64,000 bases of DNA from assembly GCF_051245535.1 (NCBI RefSeq), contig NZ_CP195303.1, positions 1,364,001-1,428,000 of the forward strand. Direction: 5' to 3'. The notes beneath the pieces were generated by a model, which was not told where the DNA came from, searched no databases, and saw only the letters and a list, made by a program, of their open reading frames with translations. This stretch comes from Micavibrio aeruginosavorus_D (lineage in GTDB: Bacteria > Pseudomonadota > Alphaproteobacteria > Micavibrionales > Micavibrionaceae). How positions within the stretch are numbered: position 1 is the first letter of the stretch; each line of letters begins with the position of its first letter. This document shows, piece after piece, positions 53,586-63,120 of the stretch. The position numbers and the translations under genes are program-made.

Positions 53586-54919
53586 TTGGATTGGCCCTTT
53601 CGTTTGCCAAAGAGAAAATCAACCTGTTGCGTCATGCGATTGCGCAAGGACTCGTCCGGCTTATCACGCCAATCGGGGCGCATATTGGTCGGACCATAGC
53701 GCAGGATGCAATACCCCAGCGCCGCTGCCGCAATCGACCCCATCAAGACACCCAGACGGACCACCGCCTGCATATGCACATCGTGATAGGCCAGCCCGCC
53801 GATAAACAGCGACATGGTGAAACCAATCCCGCAAATGACCGACACGCCATAAAGCTGGGTCCAGTTGGCATTATGCGGTTTGGGTGATAAGCCGGTTTTG
53901 ACCGCCAGAACGATCATGCCGAAAATACCAATCTGTTTACCGACCAACAGGCCCAACGCGATCCCCAGCGTCACCGGGTCAACCAGCGCGTCAACGCCCA
54001 TCCCGGCAAACGGCACGCCCGCATTGGCAAAACCAAACAACGGCAACACCAAAAACGCGACCCACGGGTGCAAATTATGCTCCAGCATCTTGGCCGGGGA
54101 TTTGCCGGGGTTTTTCTTGCCATGCAGGGGAATAAACATGGCCGCAATCACACCGGCCAACGTCGCATGAATGCCCGATTGCAAAACCGCAATCCACAAA
54201 ACGAACGTGAGCAGGATATAAGGCGCGATGCGCAGAACATTGCGGCGGTTCAAAACAAACAACCCCACCAACGCCGCCGCCGCGAAATAAAGCGGTTCCG
54301 GGTTGAACCCGTGCGAATAGAAAATGGCGATAATGATAATCGCCCCCAAATCGTCAATCACCGCCACCGCGGTCAGCAGGATTTTCAACGAAATCGGAAT
54401 GCGATTCCCCACCAGCGTCAGAATGCACAACGCAAAGGCAATATCGGTCGCCGACGGAATGGCCCATCCGGCCAGATTTTCGGGCGATCCTTGGTTGATG
54501 AACCAGAAAATGGCCGCCGGAACCGCCATCCCGCCAAAGGCGGCCAACGCCGGAAGCAAGGCCCGGTCCCGGCTGGATAACTCACCCTCCAGAAACTCGC
54601 GCTTAATCTCCAACCCGATCAGGAAGAAGAAAATCGCCATCAACCCATCATTGATCCACAGCAGGACGGATTTTTGCAGCGCAAGGTTATACCCCTCCGC
54701 CGTCGAAAACCCGATGGTGAATTTCACATTGTTTAATATGTGGTCATACAGACCGCTCAACGGCGAGTTGGCGATGATCAGCGCCAAAATGGACGCACAG
54801 ATCAAAACGATCCCGCCCGCCGCTTCCAACCGGAAAAAATCCCGCATCATCACGACAATGGATTTGCCATTTTCGGTATCGAGGTCGTGATTCCCGTGAT
54901 TGGAATGGTGTGATGCCAT
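53579..54919 (-). CDS. nhaA: Na+/H+ antiporter NhaA
   Basis: A 446-residue membrane protein with about 12 helices. Key blocks: I-G-L-E-I-K-R-E-F, I-P-S-A-T-D-I-A-F-A-L (helix IV with Thr and Asp), and V-A-V-I-D-D-L-G-A-I (the Asp pair of the ion site). It exchanges sodium for protons at high pH or salt. The N-terminal 20 residues are His-rich. CAGGCAGG precedes the ATG. Cotranscribed with icd. Confidence 0.94.
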   Translation of the reverse strand: MASHHSNHGNHDLDTENGKSIVVMMRDFFRLEAAGGIVLICASILALIIANSPLSGLYDHILNNVKFTIGFSTAEGYNLALQKSVLLWINDGLMAIFFFLIGLEIKREFLEGELSSRDRALLPALAAFGGMAVPAAIFWFINQGSPENLAGWAIPSATDIAFALCILTLVGNRIPISLKILLTAVAVIDDLGAIIIIAIFYSHGFNPEPLYFAAAALVGLFVLNRRNVLRIAPYILLTFVLWIAVLQSGIHATLAGVIAAMFIPLHGKKNPGKSPAKMLEHNLHPWVAFLVLPLFGFANAGVPFAGMGVDALVDPVTLGIALGLLVGKQIGIFGMIVLAVKTGLSPKPHNANWTQLYGVSVICGIGFTMSLFIGGLAYHDVHMQAVVRLGVLMGSIAAAALGYCILRYGPTNMRPDWRDKPDESLRNRMTQQVDFLFGKRKGQSKW

Positions 54920-55047
54920 TGGCCTGCCTGAAACTCTTGGGTAAGATTATGGATATTGATGACAAAGCGGTGAAAACCCGCTAAATCTTGGAACCACAAG
55001 ATACCGTATTTTTCGCCCATTGGGCAGAGCCAACAGGACATCATCGC

Positions 55048-56376
55048 ATGCTGACTCAGGAAATCATCATCGCCCGCCGTCAGGCCCAACCGCTAGGCGA
55101 GGCCGAAATTGGCCAATTTGTCCGCGGCATCGTCGATGGGTCGGTGGGCGAAGGGCAAATTGCCGCCTTCTGCATGGCCACGTGCCTGAACCCGATGGAT
55201 GTTGCGGAACGCGTCGCCCTGACCCGCGCCATGGCCACATCGGGCATTACGCTGGACTGGTCCGACCAATCGCTGGATGGCCCGGTGCTGGATAAACATT
55301 CCACTGGTGGCGTTGGCGATAAAGTTTCATTGATGCTGGCCCCGATCGTCGCGGCCTGTGGCGGGTTTGTACCGATGCTGTCGGGTCGCGGGCTGGGCCA
55401 TACCGGCGGCACGCTGGATAAAATGGATTCCATTCCCGGCTATGTCAGCCAGCCGCCGCTGGATAAAATCCGCAAGGTGGTCAAAAACCAAGGCTGCGCC
55501 ATCATCGGTGCGACGAAGGATCTGGCCCCCGCCGACCGCACCATGTATGCCGTACGTGATGTCACCGGCACGGTGGAAAGCCTCGACCTGATTACTGCCT
55601 CCATCCTGTCGAAAAAAATGGCTGCTGGGCTTGATGGTCTGGTGATGGATGTGAAATTCGGCTCCGGTGCATTTATGGAAGATTATAACGACGCCCACGC
55701 CCTGGCGGAATCTATCGTCGGTGTTGCCAATGGCGGCGGCCTGCCCTGCACCGCGTTGATGACCGATATGGATCAGGTTCTGGGCCGCACGGCGGGCAAC
55801 GCGATTGAAGTGCGCGAGGCGATTGAATTTCTGCGCAATGAAAATATTGATCAACGCCTGTACGATGTCACCATCGAACTCTCGGCTGAATTGATCCTGC
55901 TGGGGAAACTGGCCGATACGATCGAAGAAGCGCGCGCGAAATGCATCGAGAATTTAAAGAATGGCCGCGCCGCGCATTTCTTTGAACGCATGGTCGACGC
56001 GCTTGGCGGACCGTCCGACATTATCGATCGGTTCGACAAACATATGAAACTGGCCCCGATTGAACATGCCGTGTACCCGGATCATGGCGGCGTGGTGCAA
56101 TCCATCAATGTGCGCCAGATTGGCTACGCCGTGATTGAACTGGATGGGGGCCGCCGTCTGGTTACCGATAAAATCGACCACGGCACGGGTATGGCCGCCA
56201 TGGCCGCCATCGGTGAACGTGTGGGCCGCGACGCCGCCCCGCTCTGCGTCATCGTCGGCCGGGACGAAGCCAAAATCAAACGCGCCGAAGAAATTATCAA
56301 ACGCGCCTACACAATCGCGCCATCCGGTGAAGCCGTTTCATCCGGCCCGGCCATTCGTGAACGGATTACACTCTGA
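55048..56376 (+). CDS. deoA: Thymidine phosphorylase
   Basis: A 442-residue protein. D-K-H-S-T-G-G-V-G-D-K-V-S (phosphate loop), M-L-S-G-R-G-L-G-H-T-G-G-T-L-D-K, and A-A-G-L-D-G-L-V-M-D-V-K-F-G-S-G-A-F-M mark the nucleoside phosphorylase II family. It cleaves thymidine to thymine and deoxyribose-1-phosphate in pyrimidine salvage. Start ATG 55048 (an AGGA lies before it). The next gene begins 1 base after its stop. Confidence 0.92.
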   Translation: MLTQEIIIARRQAQPLGEAEIGQFVRGIVDGSVGEGQIAAFCMATCLNPMDVAERVALTRAMATSGITLDWSDQSLDGPVLDKHSTGGVGDKVSLMLAPIVAACGGFVPMLSGRGLGHTGGTLDKMDSIPGYVSQPPLDKIRKVVKNQGCAIIGATKDLAPADRTMYAVRDVTGTVESLDLITASILSKKMAAGLDGLVMDVKFGSGAFMEDYNDAHALAESIVGVANGGGLPCTALMTDMDQVLGRTAGNAIEVREAIEFLRNENIDQRLYDVTIELSAELILLGKLADTIEEARAKCIENLKNGRAAHFFERMVDALGGPSDIIDRFDKHMKLAPIEHAVYPDHGGVVQSINVRQIGYAVIELDGGRRLVTDKIDHGTGMAAMAAIGERVGRDAAPLCVIVGRDEAKIKRAEEIIKRAYTIAPSGEAVSSGPAIRERITL

Positions 56377-56377
56377 T

Positions 56378-57280
56378 ATGAACACCACACATGATCATTT
56401 CCGCACCAACCTGTCCGCGATTGGTGCGGGGGTTCTGGGCTGGGCGTTTTTCTCGCTGGTCGATACCACCGCCAAATGGCTGTCACAGGATTATGCGGCG
56501 GCGCAGATTGTGTTCGTCTCCTCCGCCATCGGGGCCATCATTTGCGGGCTTTGGATTATCGTGCAACATGGCTGGCGCGGGTTTGTGCCCGCGCAATGGA
56601 AACTCTACACCGCGCGCGGTGTGCTGATGGCCATTAACGCCTATTGCATCATTCTGGCGCTGAAACATATTTCACTGGCGGATTTTTATGGCGTCGTCTT
56701 CCTGTCCCCTTTGATCGTCACAATGCTGGCGATGGTGATTTTAAAGGAACGGGTGGGCATTCACCGCATCGCGGCGATTGTGATTGGGTTTGTCGGTGTC
56801 ATCGTTCTGGCCGGACCGCAATTTTCCGACAATAATATCGGCCTGATCATGGCGTTCATCGCCACCTGCCTGACCAGCATGGGGGCGATTATTGTGCGCA
56901 AAATCGGCCCCGGCGCACGCGCCATCCACCATGCGTTCTTCCCGTTTATTGCGGGTGCCATTATTTATGCCCCCATGGTGATCTGGGGTGAACCGATGCA
57001 AATGCCAACCACGGCGCTGGACATCACCCTGTTCCTCGCGCTGGCGCCGCTCTCATTTCTGGGGTTCCTGTTTTATGCGTCGGCATTTTCACGCGTCTCT
57101 GAAACCGCCATCGTGGCACCGTTCCATTACACCCAAATGATCTGGGGTGTCCTTTTGGGGTATGCCCTGTTCAATCAATTGCCGACATCGTCCACAATCG
57201 TCGGATCGGTGATCATCGCATGCGCAGGGTTATATGTGATATGGCGCGAACATATCCATTATAAACAACACCTTACGTGA
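56378..57280 (+). CDS. EamA/DMT family transporter
   Basis: A 300-residue protein with ten predicted helices. Two EamA halves: L-G-W-A-F-F-S-L-V-D-T-T-A-K-W near the start, S-L-A-D-F-Y-G-V-V-F-L-S-P-L-I-V near residue 100, and a C-terminal P-F-H-Y-T-Q-M-I-W-G-V-L. Substrate unknown (such exporters move amino acids or metabolites). It is coupled to deoA by a 1-base gap. Confidence 0.9.
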   Translation: MNTTHDHFRTNLSAIGAGVLGWAFFSLVDTTAKWLSQDYAAAQIVFVSSAIGAIICGLWIIVQHGWRGFVPAQWKLYTARGVLMAINAYCIILALKHISLADFYGVVFLSPLIVTMLAMVILKERVGIHRIAAIVIGFVGVIVLAGPQFSDNNIGLIMAFIATCLTSMGAIIVRKIGPGARAIHHAFFPFIAGAIIYAPMVIWGEPMQMPTTALDITLFLALAPLSFLGFLFYASAFSRVSETAIVAPFHYTQMIWGVLLGYALFNQLPTSSTIVGSVIIACAGLYVIWREHIHYKQHLT

Positions 57281-57320
57281 AACTTACAAGCATTTTGCAA
57301 AGCCGAATGCGTCATTATTC

Positions 57321-57340
57321 GCATTTTGCGCGCAAAATGC
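57321..57340. repeat. Perfect 20-base palindrome
   Basis: GCATTTTGCG followed by its reverse complement, inside the 265-base gap between the EamA gene and the next gene. It has a nearby related half (GCATTTTGC near 57292). A possible operator or structural site. Confidence 0.45.
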
Positions 57341-57545
57341 TATGCGCCACCTATCCTTTCGATCAGAGCAATAATGGGCTCATTTCAAAGGAATATCAGT
57401 ATATTTGAATGTAAGAAGTTTCTTAATTCAAGCACATAGCCTTTGTATACATCTCACCCAAGGGATAGTTCCCACCCATCTAGCACAAGACTTGCAATAC
57501 ATCAGACAAGATAAGAGCCCCCTTACGCTTGATCTGGAGTACAAC

Positions 57546-57773
57546 ATGAGTAATGAGAAAAATAATACGCCGCAGAATGCGGATCTCTTCGCTGGTCTGC
57601 GTGTCTTGCGCGATATCGGATTGCGCCTGACGCCCGAACAACCCACAACGTTCATGTGCGATGCCGGCGTTGCCGTCAGCGATCTGGACCCCGATACAGT
57701 GCGTCGCGTTTACTACGCCATGCTGCAAGCAGCTGCCCGCGCACCGTTGTGCGGGGAAGCCAGCCTGCATTAA
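57546..57773 (+). CDS. Small hypothetical protein
   Basis: A 75-residue soluble protein starting N-E-K-N-N, with a helical middle (F-A-G-L-R-V-L-R-D-I-G-L-R-L) and ending with two Cys (about residues 44 and 70). GGAG lies 7 bases upstream of ATG 57546, so the shorter start is preferred. It faces the holin gene. Function unknown. Confidence 0.5.
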   Translation: MSNEKNNTPQNADLFAGLRVLRDIGLRLTPEQPTTFMCDAGVAVSDLDPDTVRRVYYAMLQAAARAPLCGEASLH

Positions 57774-57782
57774 ACGAACCTG

Positions 57783-58358
57783 CTATTCATTGACCTTATA
57801 ACTCTGTCGCGTCTGTGCAGAAGGCACAAATGCGGCAGAGTTTTGAGCTTTTTGATCGGTGGAGCGCGGCGCAATCGTGCGCTTCTCCTCGCTGCGCTTG
57901 TACACGTAAATCCCCAGAACCGATAATCCCACCATCCAGATGGTGCCCAGCGATTCCATGGATTGCAGGACGATATCCGCCTGCGCCGTTTCAAACACGA
58001 TGACATAGGCCAGCGCCAGCATCTGCGCCGCCCAGGTCAACGCCATCAAATACCCGAATGTGGGCCGCATGCGCCGCACATACGCGTCACTGGACGCCAC
58101 CTCGGCCCGCAGGGATTCATTCACCTGCTGGTACGCCGCCACGTTTTCCTGCGCCGCCACTTCGGCCATTTTTTCGGCATGACGGTTGGCCTCGGCCATC
58201 TGTTCGGGCGTGATCTGGCCCATGCTGAGCGCATCACTCACCTGCCCCAGCGATTTCGACGCGACCTGCGCCGCTGGATGTTTGATGGTGCCGAGCGCCT
58301 CGGACACGATACTGGCCAGAACGGGCAGGCCCATTTGTAAAAGAACGGGTGAAACCAT
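57783..58358 (-). CDS. Phage holin, three-transmembrane GTA type
   Basis: A 191-residue protein. Membrane segments at about residues 105-130 and 140-155, plus a hydrophobic N-terminus, match the 3TM holin pattern. R-R-M-R-P-T-F-G-Y-L-M-A-L-T-W is the conserved block. Holins release the endolysin to the wall. GGAG precedes the ATG. Last gene of the phage module. Confidence 0.8.
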   Translation of the reverse strand: MVSPVLLQMGLPVLASIVSEALGTIKHPAAQVASKSLGQVSDALSMGQITPEQMAEANRHAEKMAEVAAQENVAAYQQVNESLRAEVASSDAYVRRMRPTFGYLMALTWAAQMLALAYVIVFETAQADIVLQSMESLGTIWMVGLSVLGIYVYKRSEEKRTIAPRSTDQKAQNSAAFVPSAQTRQSYKVNE

Positions 58359-58368
58359 GGCTATGCTC

Positions 58369-58854
58369 CTACATCACGCGGTAAAAAATATGGCGGCCAA
58401 TGACCGCCAGTGGTTTTTCGCCCCGCGTCCATGGTGGCGTAATGCCTGCCGCATGGTAATGGGTGGCTCCATGCGTTGGATCATCCAGAACCCCCGCCAC
58501 CGCCCGCCGCGCAATGCGCACGGCCGTGGCGAAATGGATGTCGGTTTCCATCACCCCCATCACTTTGACCCGGTTGGGGTCATTATCGTTCCAGCAACTG
58601 AATTGATACGGTTTCTGGCACACGCCAATAATGGTATTGCCCCACCAGAATTTTCCGCCATGCGCCTCTGCCACTTTCACACGGTTGATAATCACGGCGG
58701 CCACGGCCTGCATCCCGACACTGCCCTCGCCGCGCGCTTCACCCCACAACGTGCGCGCCAGAATATCCACCGCCGCATCCTCATCAATACTGCCCAGAAT
58801 GGTTTTGGTTGTTTTTGGCGTTTTGCTTTCCTGTGGTTTTAAAAATCGGACCAT
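58369..58854 (-). CDS. Cell wall hydrolase (SleB family), likely endolysin
   Basis: A 161-residue protein of the SleB/Hydrolase_2 family. A-R-T-L-W-G-E-A-R-G-E-G (catalytic Glu region), A-V-I-I-N-R-V, and H-Y-H-A-A-G-I-T-P-P-W are characteristic. It would cleave peptidoglycan during phage lysis. AAGGAG precedes the ATG. It lies 11 bases upstream of the holin. Confidence 0.88.
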   Translation of the reverse strand: MVRFLKPQESKTPKTTKTILGSIDEDAAVDILARTLWGEARGEGSVGMQAVAAVIINRVKVAEAHGGKFWWGNTIIGVCQKPYQFSCWNDNDPNRVKVMGVMETDIHFATAVRIARRAVAGVLDDPTHGATHYHAAGITPPWTRGEKPLAVIGRHIFYRVM

Positions 58855-58855
58855 G

Positions 58856-59179
58856 TTATCGCTCCTTCCGCGCGTTCAGCGCCTCTGTTTTCAATGCGGT
58901 TGCATCCAGTTTCGATTCAATCCGCAATAAATGCCCCACCAGCCGGGATTCCAGCTCCCGCATCTCCGTCACCGACGCATAGGTTTTGGCGACTTCCAGC
59001 TTGAACGCCGCCAACCCTTCGCGCATCTGGCTGTGGCGTGTATCAATCAAATCGCGCAAATGCCGTTCGGCGTTTTCCGATTCATTGCGGATATGCCAGA
59101 TCAGCCAGAACATCCCGCCCATAACGGGAATTTGAATGACGGTCACCCACCAATTCATATCAAATGCAAAATCATCCAT
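58856..59179 (-). CDS. Phage membrane coiled-coil protein (possible spanin)
   Basis: A 107-residue protein: membrane helix at about 10-28, then a long helical coiled coil with heptads (H-L-R-D-L-I-D-T-R, then L-E-S-R-L-V-G-H-L-L-R-I-E-S-K-L). Its location between terminase and endolysin matches the Rz-type spanin slot of T7 phages, so it may be a spanin. GAGGTG lies upstream. Confidence 0.6.
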   Translation of the reverse strand: MDDFAFDMNWWVTVIQIPVMGGMFWLIWHIRNESENAERHLRDLIDTRHSQMREGLAAFKLEVAKTYASVTEMRELESRLVGHLLRIESKLDATALKTEALNARKER

Positions 59180-59184
59180 GTCCT

Positions 59185-60666
59185 TTACACCTCAAATTCT
59201 GTGCGGGCTTCGTGTGTTATTCCGCCCCCGCGCCATGTCGGGCCGCCGGATACGGGCACCAGCCGCTGCAACCGCACGGGTTGCAACGACAACGCCCCCG
59301 CCACGGCATCCAGCCCGTCATCCGCCCCGTTATCGCGCGTGGGCGTCCAATCCTGCATCTCGGTCAGGAACGGTGTTTTCCACACATCGCCATGCACGCG
59401 CAGCAACCGCGCCGCCATCACGGTTTCAAACGATTCCAGAATACGGATATTTTTGGGCCGGGTGCTGGAATGTTCCACCACCGCGCACGGCACGCGCCCC
59501 TTGGCCAATTCCCGCCGCAAAATCGCGGGCAGGAAACGGCCAATGCCATTAATTTCAATCGTCACCGCCGGAACGTGAAACCGTTTCACGGCCTCGACCA
59601 CGGCGCGGGATTGCGCGGTGGCTTCGTCCTCCGTTGCGCCATCACAATTCATGTACAGAACGTGGTGCAGGTATAAATTTCCATCCGTATCCGTAAACAC
59701 GATGGCCAGAACGGATCGGTCCCCGCCACTGCGCCCGAACGCCGGGTCCCAATAGGCCGCGCACGACACCATGCGCGCCGCACCGATATGCAATTGCCGT
59801 AATTCCGGCGAAAAAACCGCATCATCCCCATAGCGAACCAACCGCGCCGGGTCCAATCGCCCTTCGGCAATATTGACGGGCTCCAGCATCATCTGGCTGC
59901 GGAAGCGGTTTTCACCTGTGGCGGCCCGCATGCGGGCAATATCATGCGCGCTGTAGCGCTCCGGCCATGCGCTGTGGCCATCGCGGTCCAGAACGGGAAT
60001 TTTCAAGCGGCGGAACCCATCCAGAAACGGGCGCGCTTCGCCAATTTCGCTCCGCGCCTTGTCCGCATAGATCGTGAACCAGCTATGCGGTGTGCCGACA
60101 TACAACATTGTACCGCCGGGCGTCAGGATAAAATCCATCTCCGCCAGACGGTCGCGCAAATCACGCCGCTTATCCGCCGTGTCGCATGTATTCGGAACCT
60201 CGACGTCATCACAGATAATCACATCGGCCCGGCTGCCCGTGGCGTTCGCGGTAATGCCCGCCGCCACCATGGATGGATCACGCAATTCCATCGCGCGGTT
60301 GACCGTGAATCGGTCCGCGCCCCATTGATCCGCGTTCTTGGGCTTCAAATTCTGCGTCAGCGGGTGGCGTTCAATAATCCGGCGGACATTGCGCACCATG
60401 CGCCGCGCCAGCGATGTTTCTGCCGCCACGACCAAAATACGCAAATCCGGATTGGTGTAGAGCAACCACGCCGCAAACAACCCCACCAACGTGCTTTTGC
60501 CACATGACCGAAAAGCCATTAATAACAATCGCTTATCACCCGCACGCCACGCCGATTCCAACCATGTGGCCATGAACAAATGCACCGACGGCGTGGCCAG
60601 TCCCTGACGCTGGTTCCACAAAACGACGAACAGGCGAAAGGCCATGGGGTTGGTTTTTTGAATCAT
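59185..60666 (-). CDS. Phage terminase large subunit, T7 gp19-like
   Basis: A 493-residue packaging motor. Walker A F-R-S-C-G-K-S-T (52-59), Walker B V-I-I-C-D-D-V-E (149-156), the T7-type I-T-A-N-A-T-G-S-R-A-D block and L-Y-V-G-T-P-H. The nuclease Asp lies in Y-W-D-P-A-F-G. It cuts and packages phage DNA. It overlaps the small terminase gene by 4 bases. Confidence 0.9.
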   Translation of the reverse strand: MIQKTNPMAFRLFVVLWNQRQGLATPSVHLFMATWLESAWRAGDKRLLLMAFRSCGKSTLVGLFAAWLLYTNPDLRILVVAAETSLARRMVRNVRRIIERHPLTQNLKPKNADQWGADRFTVNRAMELRDPSMVAAGITANATGSRADVIICDDVEVPNTCDTADKRRDLRDRLAEMDFILTPGGTMLYVGTPHSWFTIYADKARSEIGEARPFLDGFRRLKIPVLDRDGHSAWPERYSAHDIARMRAATGENRFRSQMMLEPVNIAEGRLDPARLVRYGDDAVFSPELRQLHIGAARMVSCAAYWDPAFGRSGGDRSVLAIVFTDTDGNLYLHHVLYMNCDGATEDEATAQSRAVVEAVKRFHVPAVTIEINGIGRFLPAILRRELAKGRVPCAVVEHSSTRPKNIRILESFETVMAARLLRVHGDVWKTPFLTEMQDWTPTRDNGADDGLDAVAGALSLQPVRLQRLVPVSGGPTWRGGGITHEARTEFEV

Positions 60667-60989
60667 TCTGCGTCCTCCCTCTCGCCTTCATCTTCGCCAA
60701 ATTTTTCGTGATAATCGGCCAATTCGCTTTCCGCGTTTTTGACCATGGCGGCCAGATCGTCATGGCCATCATCCGCACTGGGCAAATCCGCCCATCGCGC
60801 CAGTTTGATCAACAGGTCGATATGCGCAATCGCGACCTTGCACGCATTGTGATACTCCTTAAACGCCTTGATATCCGTTGGCACATTTTCGCCGGAAAAT
60901 GCGTGATAGGAATTGAGCGCCCGCGCCAGCGCATCAGGTAAAAAAATGGCGACGCGCCCACGCGCATCGCCTGTCATGTCACTCGTCAT
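60663..60989 (-). CDS. Probable phage terminase small subunit, T7 gp18-like
   Basis: A 108-residue helical protein directly upstream of the large terminase and overlapping it by 4 bases. Position and size fit gp18, which recognises the DNA. The C-terminus is acidic (K-F-G-E-D-E-G-E-R-E-D). No clear HTH is visible, so the call rests on gene order. Confidence 0.55.
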   Translation of the reverse strand: MTSDMTGDARGRVAIFLPDALARALNSYHAFSGENVPTDIKAFKEYHNACKVAIAHIDLLIKLARWADLPSADDGHDDLAAMVKNAESELADYHEKFGEDEGEREDAE

Positions 60990-61013
60990 TCTTGTTACGC
61001 CTTCCCTAGGGTC

Positions 61014-63041
61014 TTAGGTGAATTTTGACACGATATACCATTGCGACCCGTTCGATGTGACCGTGATCGCGTCATATTGGCCTGATAATGGCTGGGTGTA
61101 TTGATCCGGCCCCGATCCGCCTTGCTCACTGACCATCACGGCATTGGCGGAACTATCGACCTTTTTAATGGTCACGCTTCGCCCCACGGCCTGCGCCGCG
61201 TTGGCGGGCGGCAGGCGGGCGGTCAGCACCCCGCCATAGCTGGACAACAGATACACATCCACCGCCATATCAATGTCATACGTCCCCGACCCGTCATAAT
61301 ACCGGGTGTTCCCCGCCATGCGGTTCGATGAAATGATCGACCAGGCCGCGCCGTTGGAAATCATTTCCGCATAATCATACCGGCCACCCAATTGCAATGT
61401 CGTGCCATCCGGCCCCGCGCCGTCATCTTCGCCAATGGTGACGATGTTGGATGTGTCATCCAGTTTTTTGACCACCATCACCACCCCCGGCGCATCACCC
61501 GCATTGGGCAAATCCACCCGAATGGCCCCGCTGGTCGCATTGACCAGATGGACGGAATGCGACAGATCAAGCTGCGTCGTGCCCGGCGTATCAATAAATT
61601 CGGTATCATGGCGCAGCAACGTGGCCTTCAAATCCGTCACGCTGGTTTTGCGCAGACGGTTTTTATCCGGCCATCCGGCATTCACCGCGTCGTAATTCCC
61701 GCCGGACAGATCATAAATCGCCGCCCCGTCGCTCTGCGCCGATAAATTGATGATGGCGGTTTCTTCCGATCCCGCGTCAATCTGCACGTTTGGCACGCCG
61801 TTATTCGATTCCGTGAACAGATTGACCAGCAAGGTCTTGTTGCTGCCCGCGCCCATGCGCACGCACGCCGCCGCCGTGCCCTTCACATTGGCTTCGCAAT
61901 CGACAAAACTGTTGTTGAACGATCCATGTTCGACATAAACCCCGGCCCCCGTAATATCCGTGCCCAACGAATACACGCGGCAGGATTGGAACCGGTTGGC
62001 ATTCGGCGTATCCCCCGCCCCCGACAGCGCCAGATGAATGCCATGCGTGCCCGGTTGCGCCACCAGAACGCGGGTGAAATTGTTCCAGTAACACGGCTTG
62101 TTGGTATCGCTGCCGCCATCCAGTTGCAGACCGATATTGGACAGCCAGATGGTCACATCCGCCACAGCGTTTTGCACGCACGGCCCATCCACCCCGATCA
62201 GGCGCAGCCCCACACTGCCCCCTTCAATCCGCAGATGCTGGATATTCGTGTACCCGGCCGGGCACTCCACAGCGACAAAGCTATTATTGATCGCCTGAAT
62301 GACCGATTTCTGCCCCGCCCCAATCAGGCTTTTGCGGTTTTTCACCTGCACGGTGTTGCTGATCAAATAGGTGCCGGACGGCACAAACACATAATCATGC
62401 GCGGCCAGCGCGTTTTGAAAGGCCAGCGTGTCATCCGCCAGACCATCGCCCACGGCCCCGAAATCTTTTACGGACACCAGATCGCCGAGCTTGTCCGCAC
62501 TGCTGCGCGTTTCCGCCCCCGTGCCCGTCGCCGTGAAATCCGGCGCAGCCATGGACCCTTCCAGTGACACCGCAACCGGGTCACCATCTTCGTTAAAACC
62601 CAAAGCACGGTTGGCCCGCTGCGCGCGTGATGGCAATGTAATATCGCCCGGTGTTTCGTGGTCGCCATAGCGCAACATCTGCCCCTGCATCCGGTCCACC
62701 TGCTGCAGGCCCGCCATCAGCATATCCAGTTCCGTATTGATGGCGCGGGCGGAAAAATCGCCGCCTTCGATAAAATCGGTCAGACGTTCCAACGGTAAAC
62801 GGCGCTCCAGCGTGACGATCACACCGCTGGCCGGGGCCGTATCAAACACCACCGTGCCGCCATCCGTATTCCCCGCACCATTGACGGTGAAACCATAGGC
62901 TTGCGCCGCCCCGTTCAGCGACACCACCATGTCTTCGGATGCAAACAGGGGGAAATCATAGGTGAATGTATCCTGCACCCCGTCGGCGGTGCTGCGGACA
63001 ATCGGTTCAATGGCGGGAATTTTAATGTGGTCGGAGGGCAT
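61014..63041 (-). CDS. Phage tail fibre with right-handed beta-helix (pectate-lyase-3-like) domain
   Basis: A 675-residue protein. Residues about 10-150 resemble the T7 gp17 N-terminal domain: V-Q-D-T-F-T-Y-D-F-P-L-F and L-P-L-E-R-L-T-D-F. At about 200, V-K-D-F-G-A-V-G-D-G-x-x-D-D-T-L-A-F-Q marks a Pectate_lyase_3 start, then beta-helix repeats to the C-terminus. It likely binds and may depolymerise host surface glycans. AAAGGA precedes ATG 63041. Confidence 0.88.
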   Translation of the reverse strand: MPSDHIKIPAIEPIVRSTADGVQDTFTYDFPLFASEDMVVSLNGAAQAYGFTVNGAGNTDGGTVVFDTAPASGVIVTLERRLPLERLTDFIEGGDFSARAINTELDMLMAGLQQVDRMQGQMLRYGDHETPGDITLPSRAQRANRALGFNEDGDPVAVSLEGSMAAPDFTATGTGAETRSSADKLGDLVSVKDFGAVGDGLADDTLAFQNALAAHDYVFVPSGTYLISNTVQVKNRKSLIGAGQKSVIQAINNSFVAVECPAGYTNIQHLRIEGGSVGLRLIGVDGPCVQNAVADVTIWLSNIGLQLDGGSDTNKPCYWNNFTRVLVAQPGTHGIHLALSGAGDTPNANRFQSCRVYSLGTDITGAGVYVEHGSFNNSFVDCEANVKGTAAACVRMGAGSNKTLLVNLFTESNNGVPNVQIDAGSEETAIINLSAQSDGAAIYDLSGGNYDAVNAGWPDKNRLRKTSVTDLKATLLRHDTEFIDTPGTTQLDLSHSVHLVNATSGAIRVDLPNAGDAPGVVMVVKKLDDTSNIVTIGEDDGAGPDGTTLQLGGRYDYAEMISNGAAWSIISSNRMAGNTRYYDGSGTYDIDMAVDVYLLSSYGGVLTARLPPANAAQAVGRSVTIKKVDSSANAVMVSEQGGSGPDQYTQPLSGQYDAITVTSNGSQWYIVSKFT

Positions 63042-63070
63042 AGTTCGTCCTTTCTCAAATTTTTGGCACA

Positions 63071-63101
63071 AAAAAACCCGCCACAAAGGGCGGGTTTTTA
63101 A
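63071..63101 (-). terminator. Terminator of the RlpA-like gene
   Basis: AAAAACCCGCC pairs with GGCGGGTTTTT; on the minus strand it follows the rlpA-like stop and precedes the tail fibre gene. Confidence 0.8.
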
Positions 63102-63120
63102 AAATCGTGTTTTAAATGGC

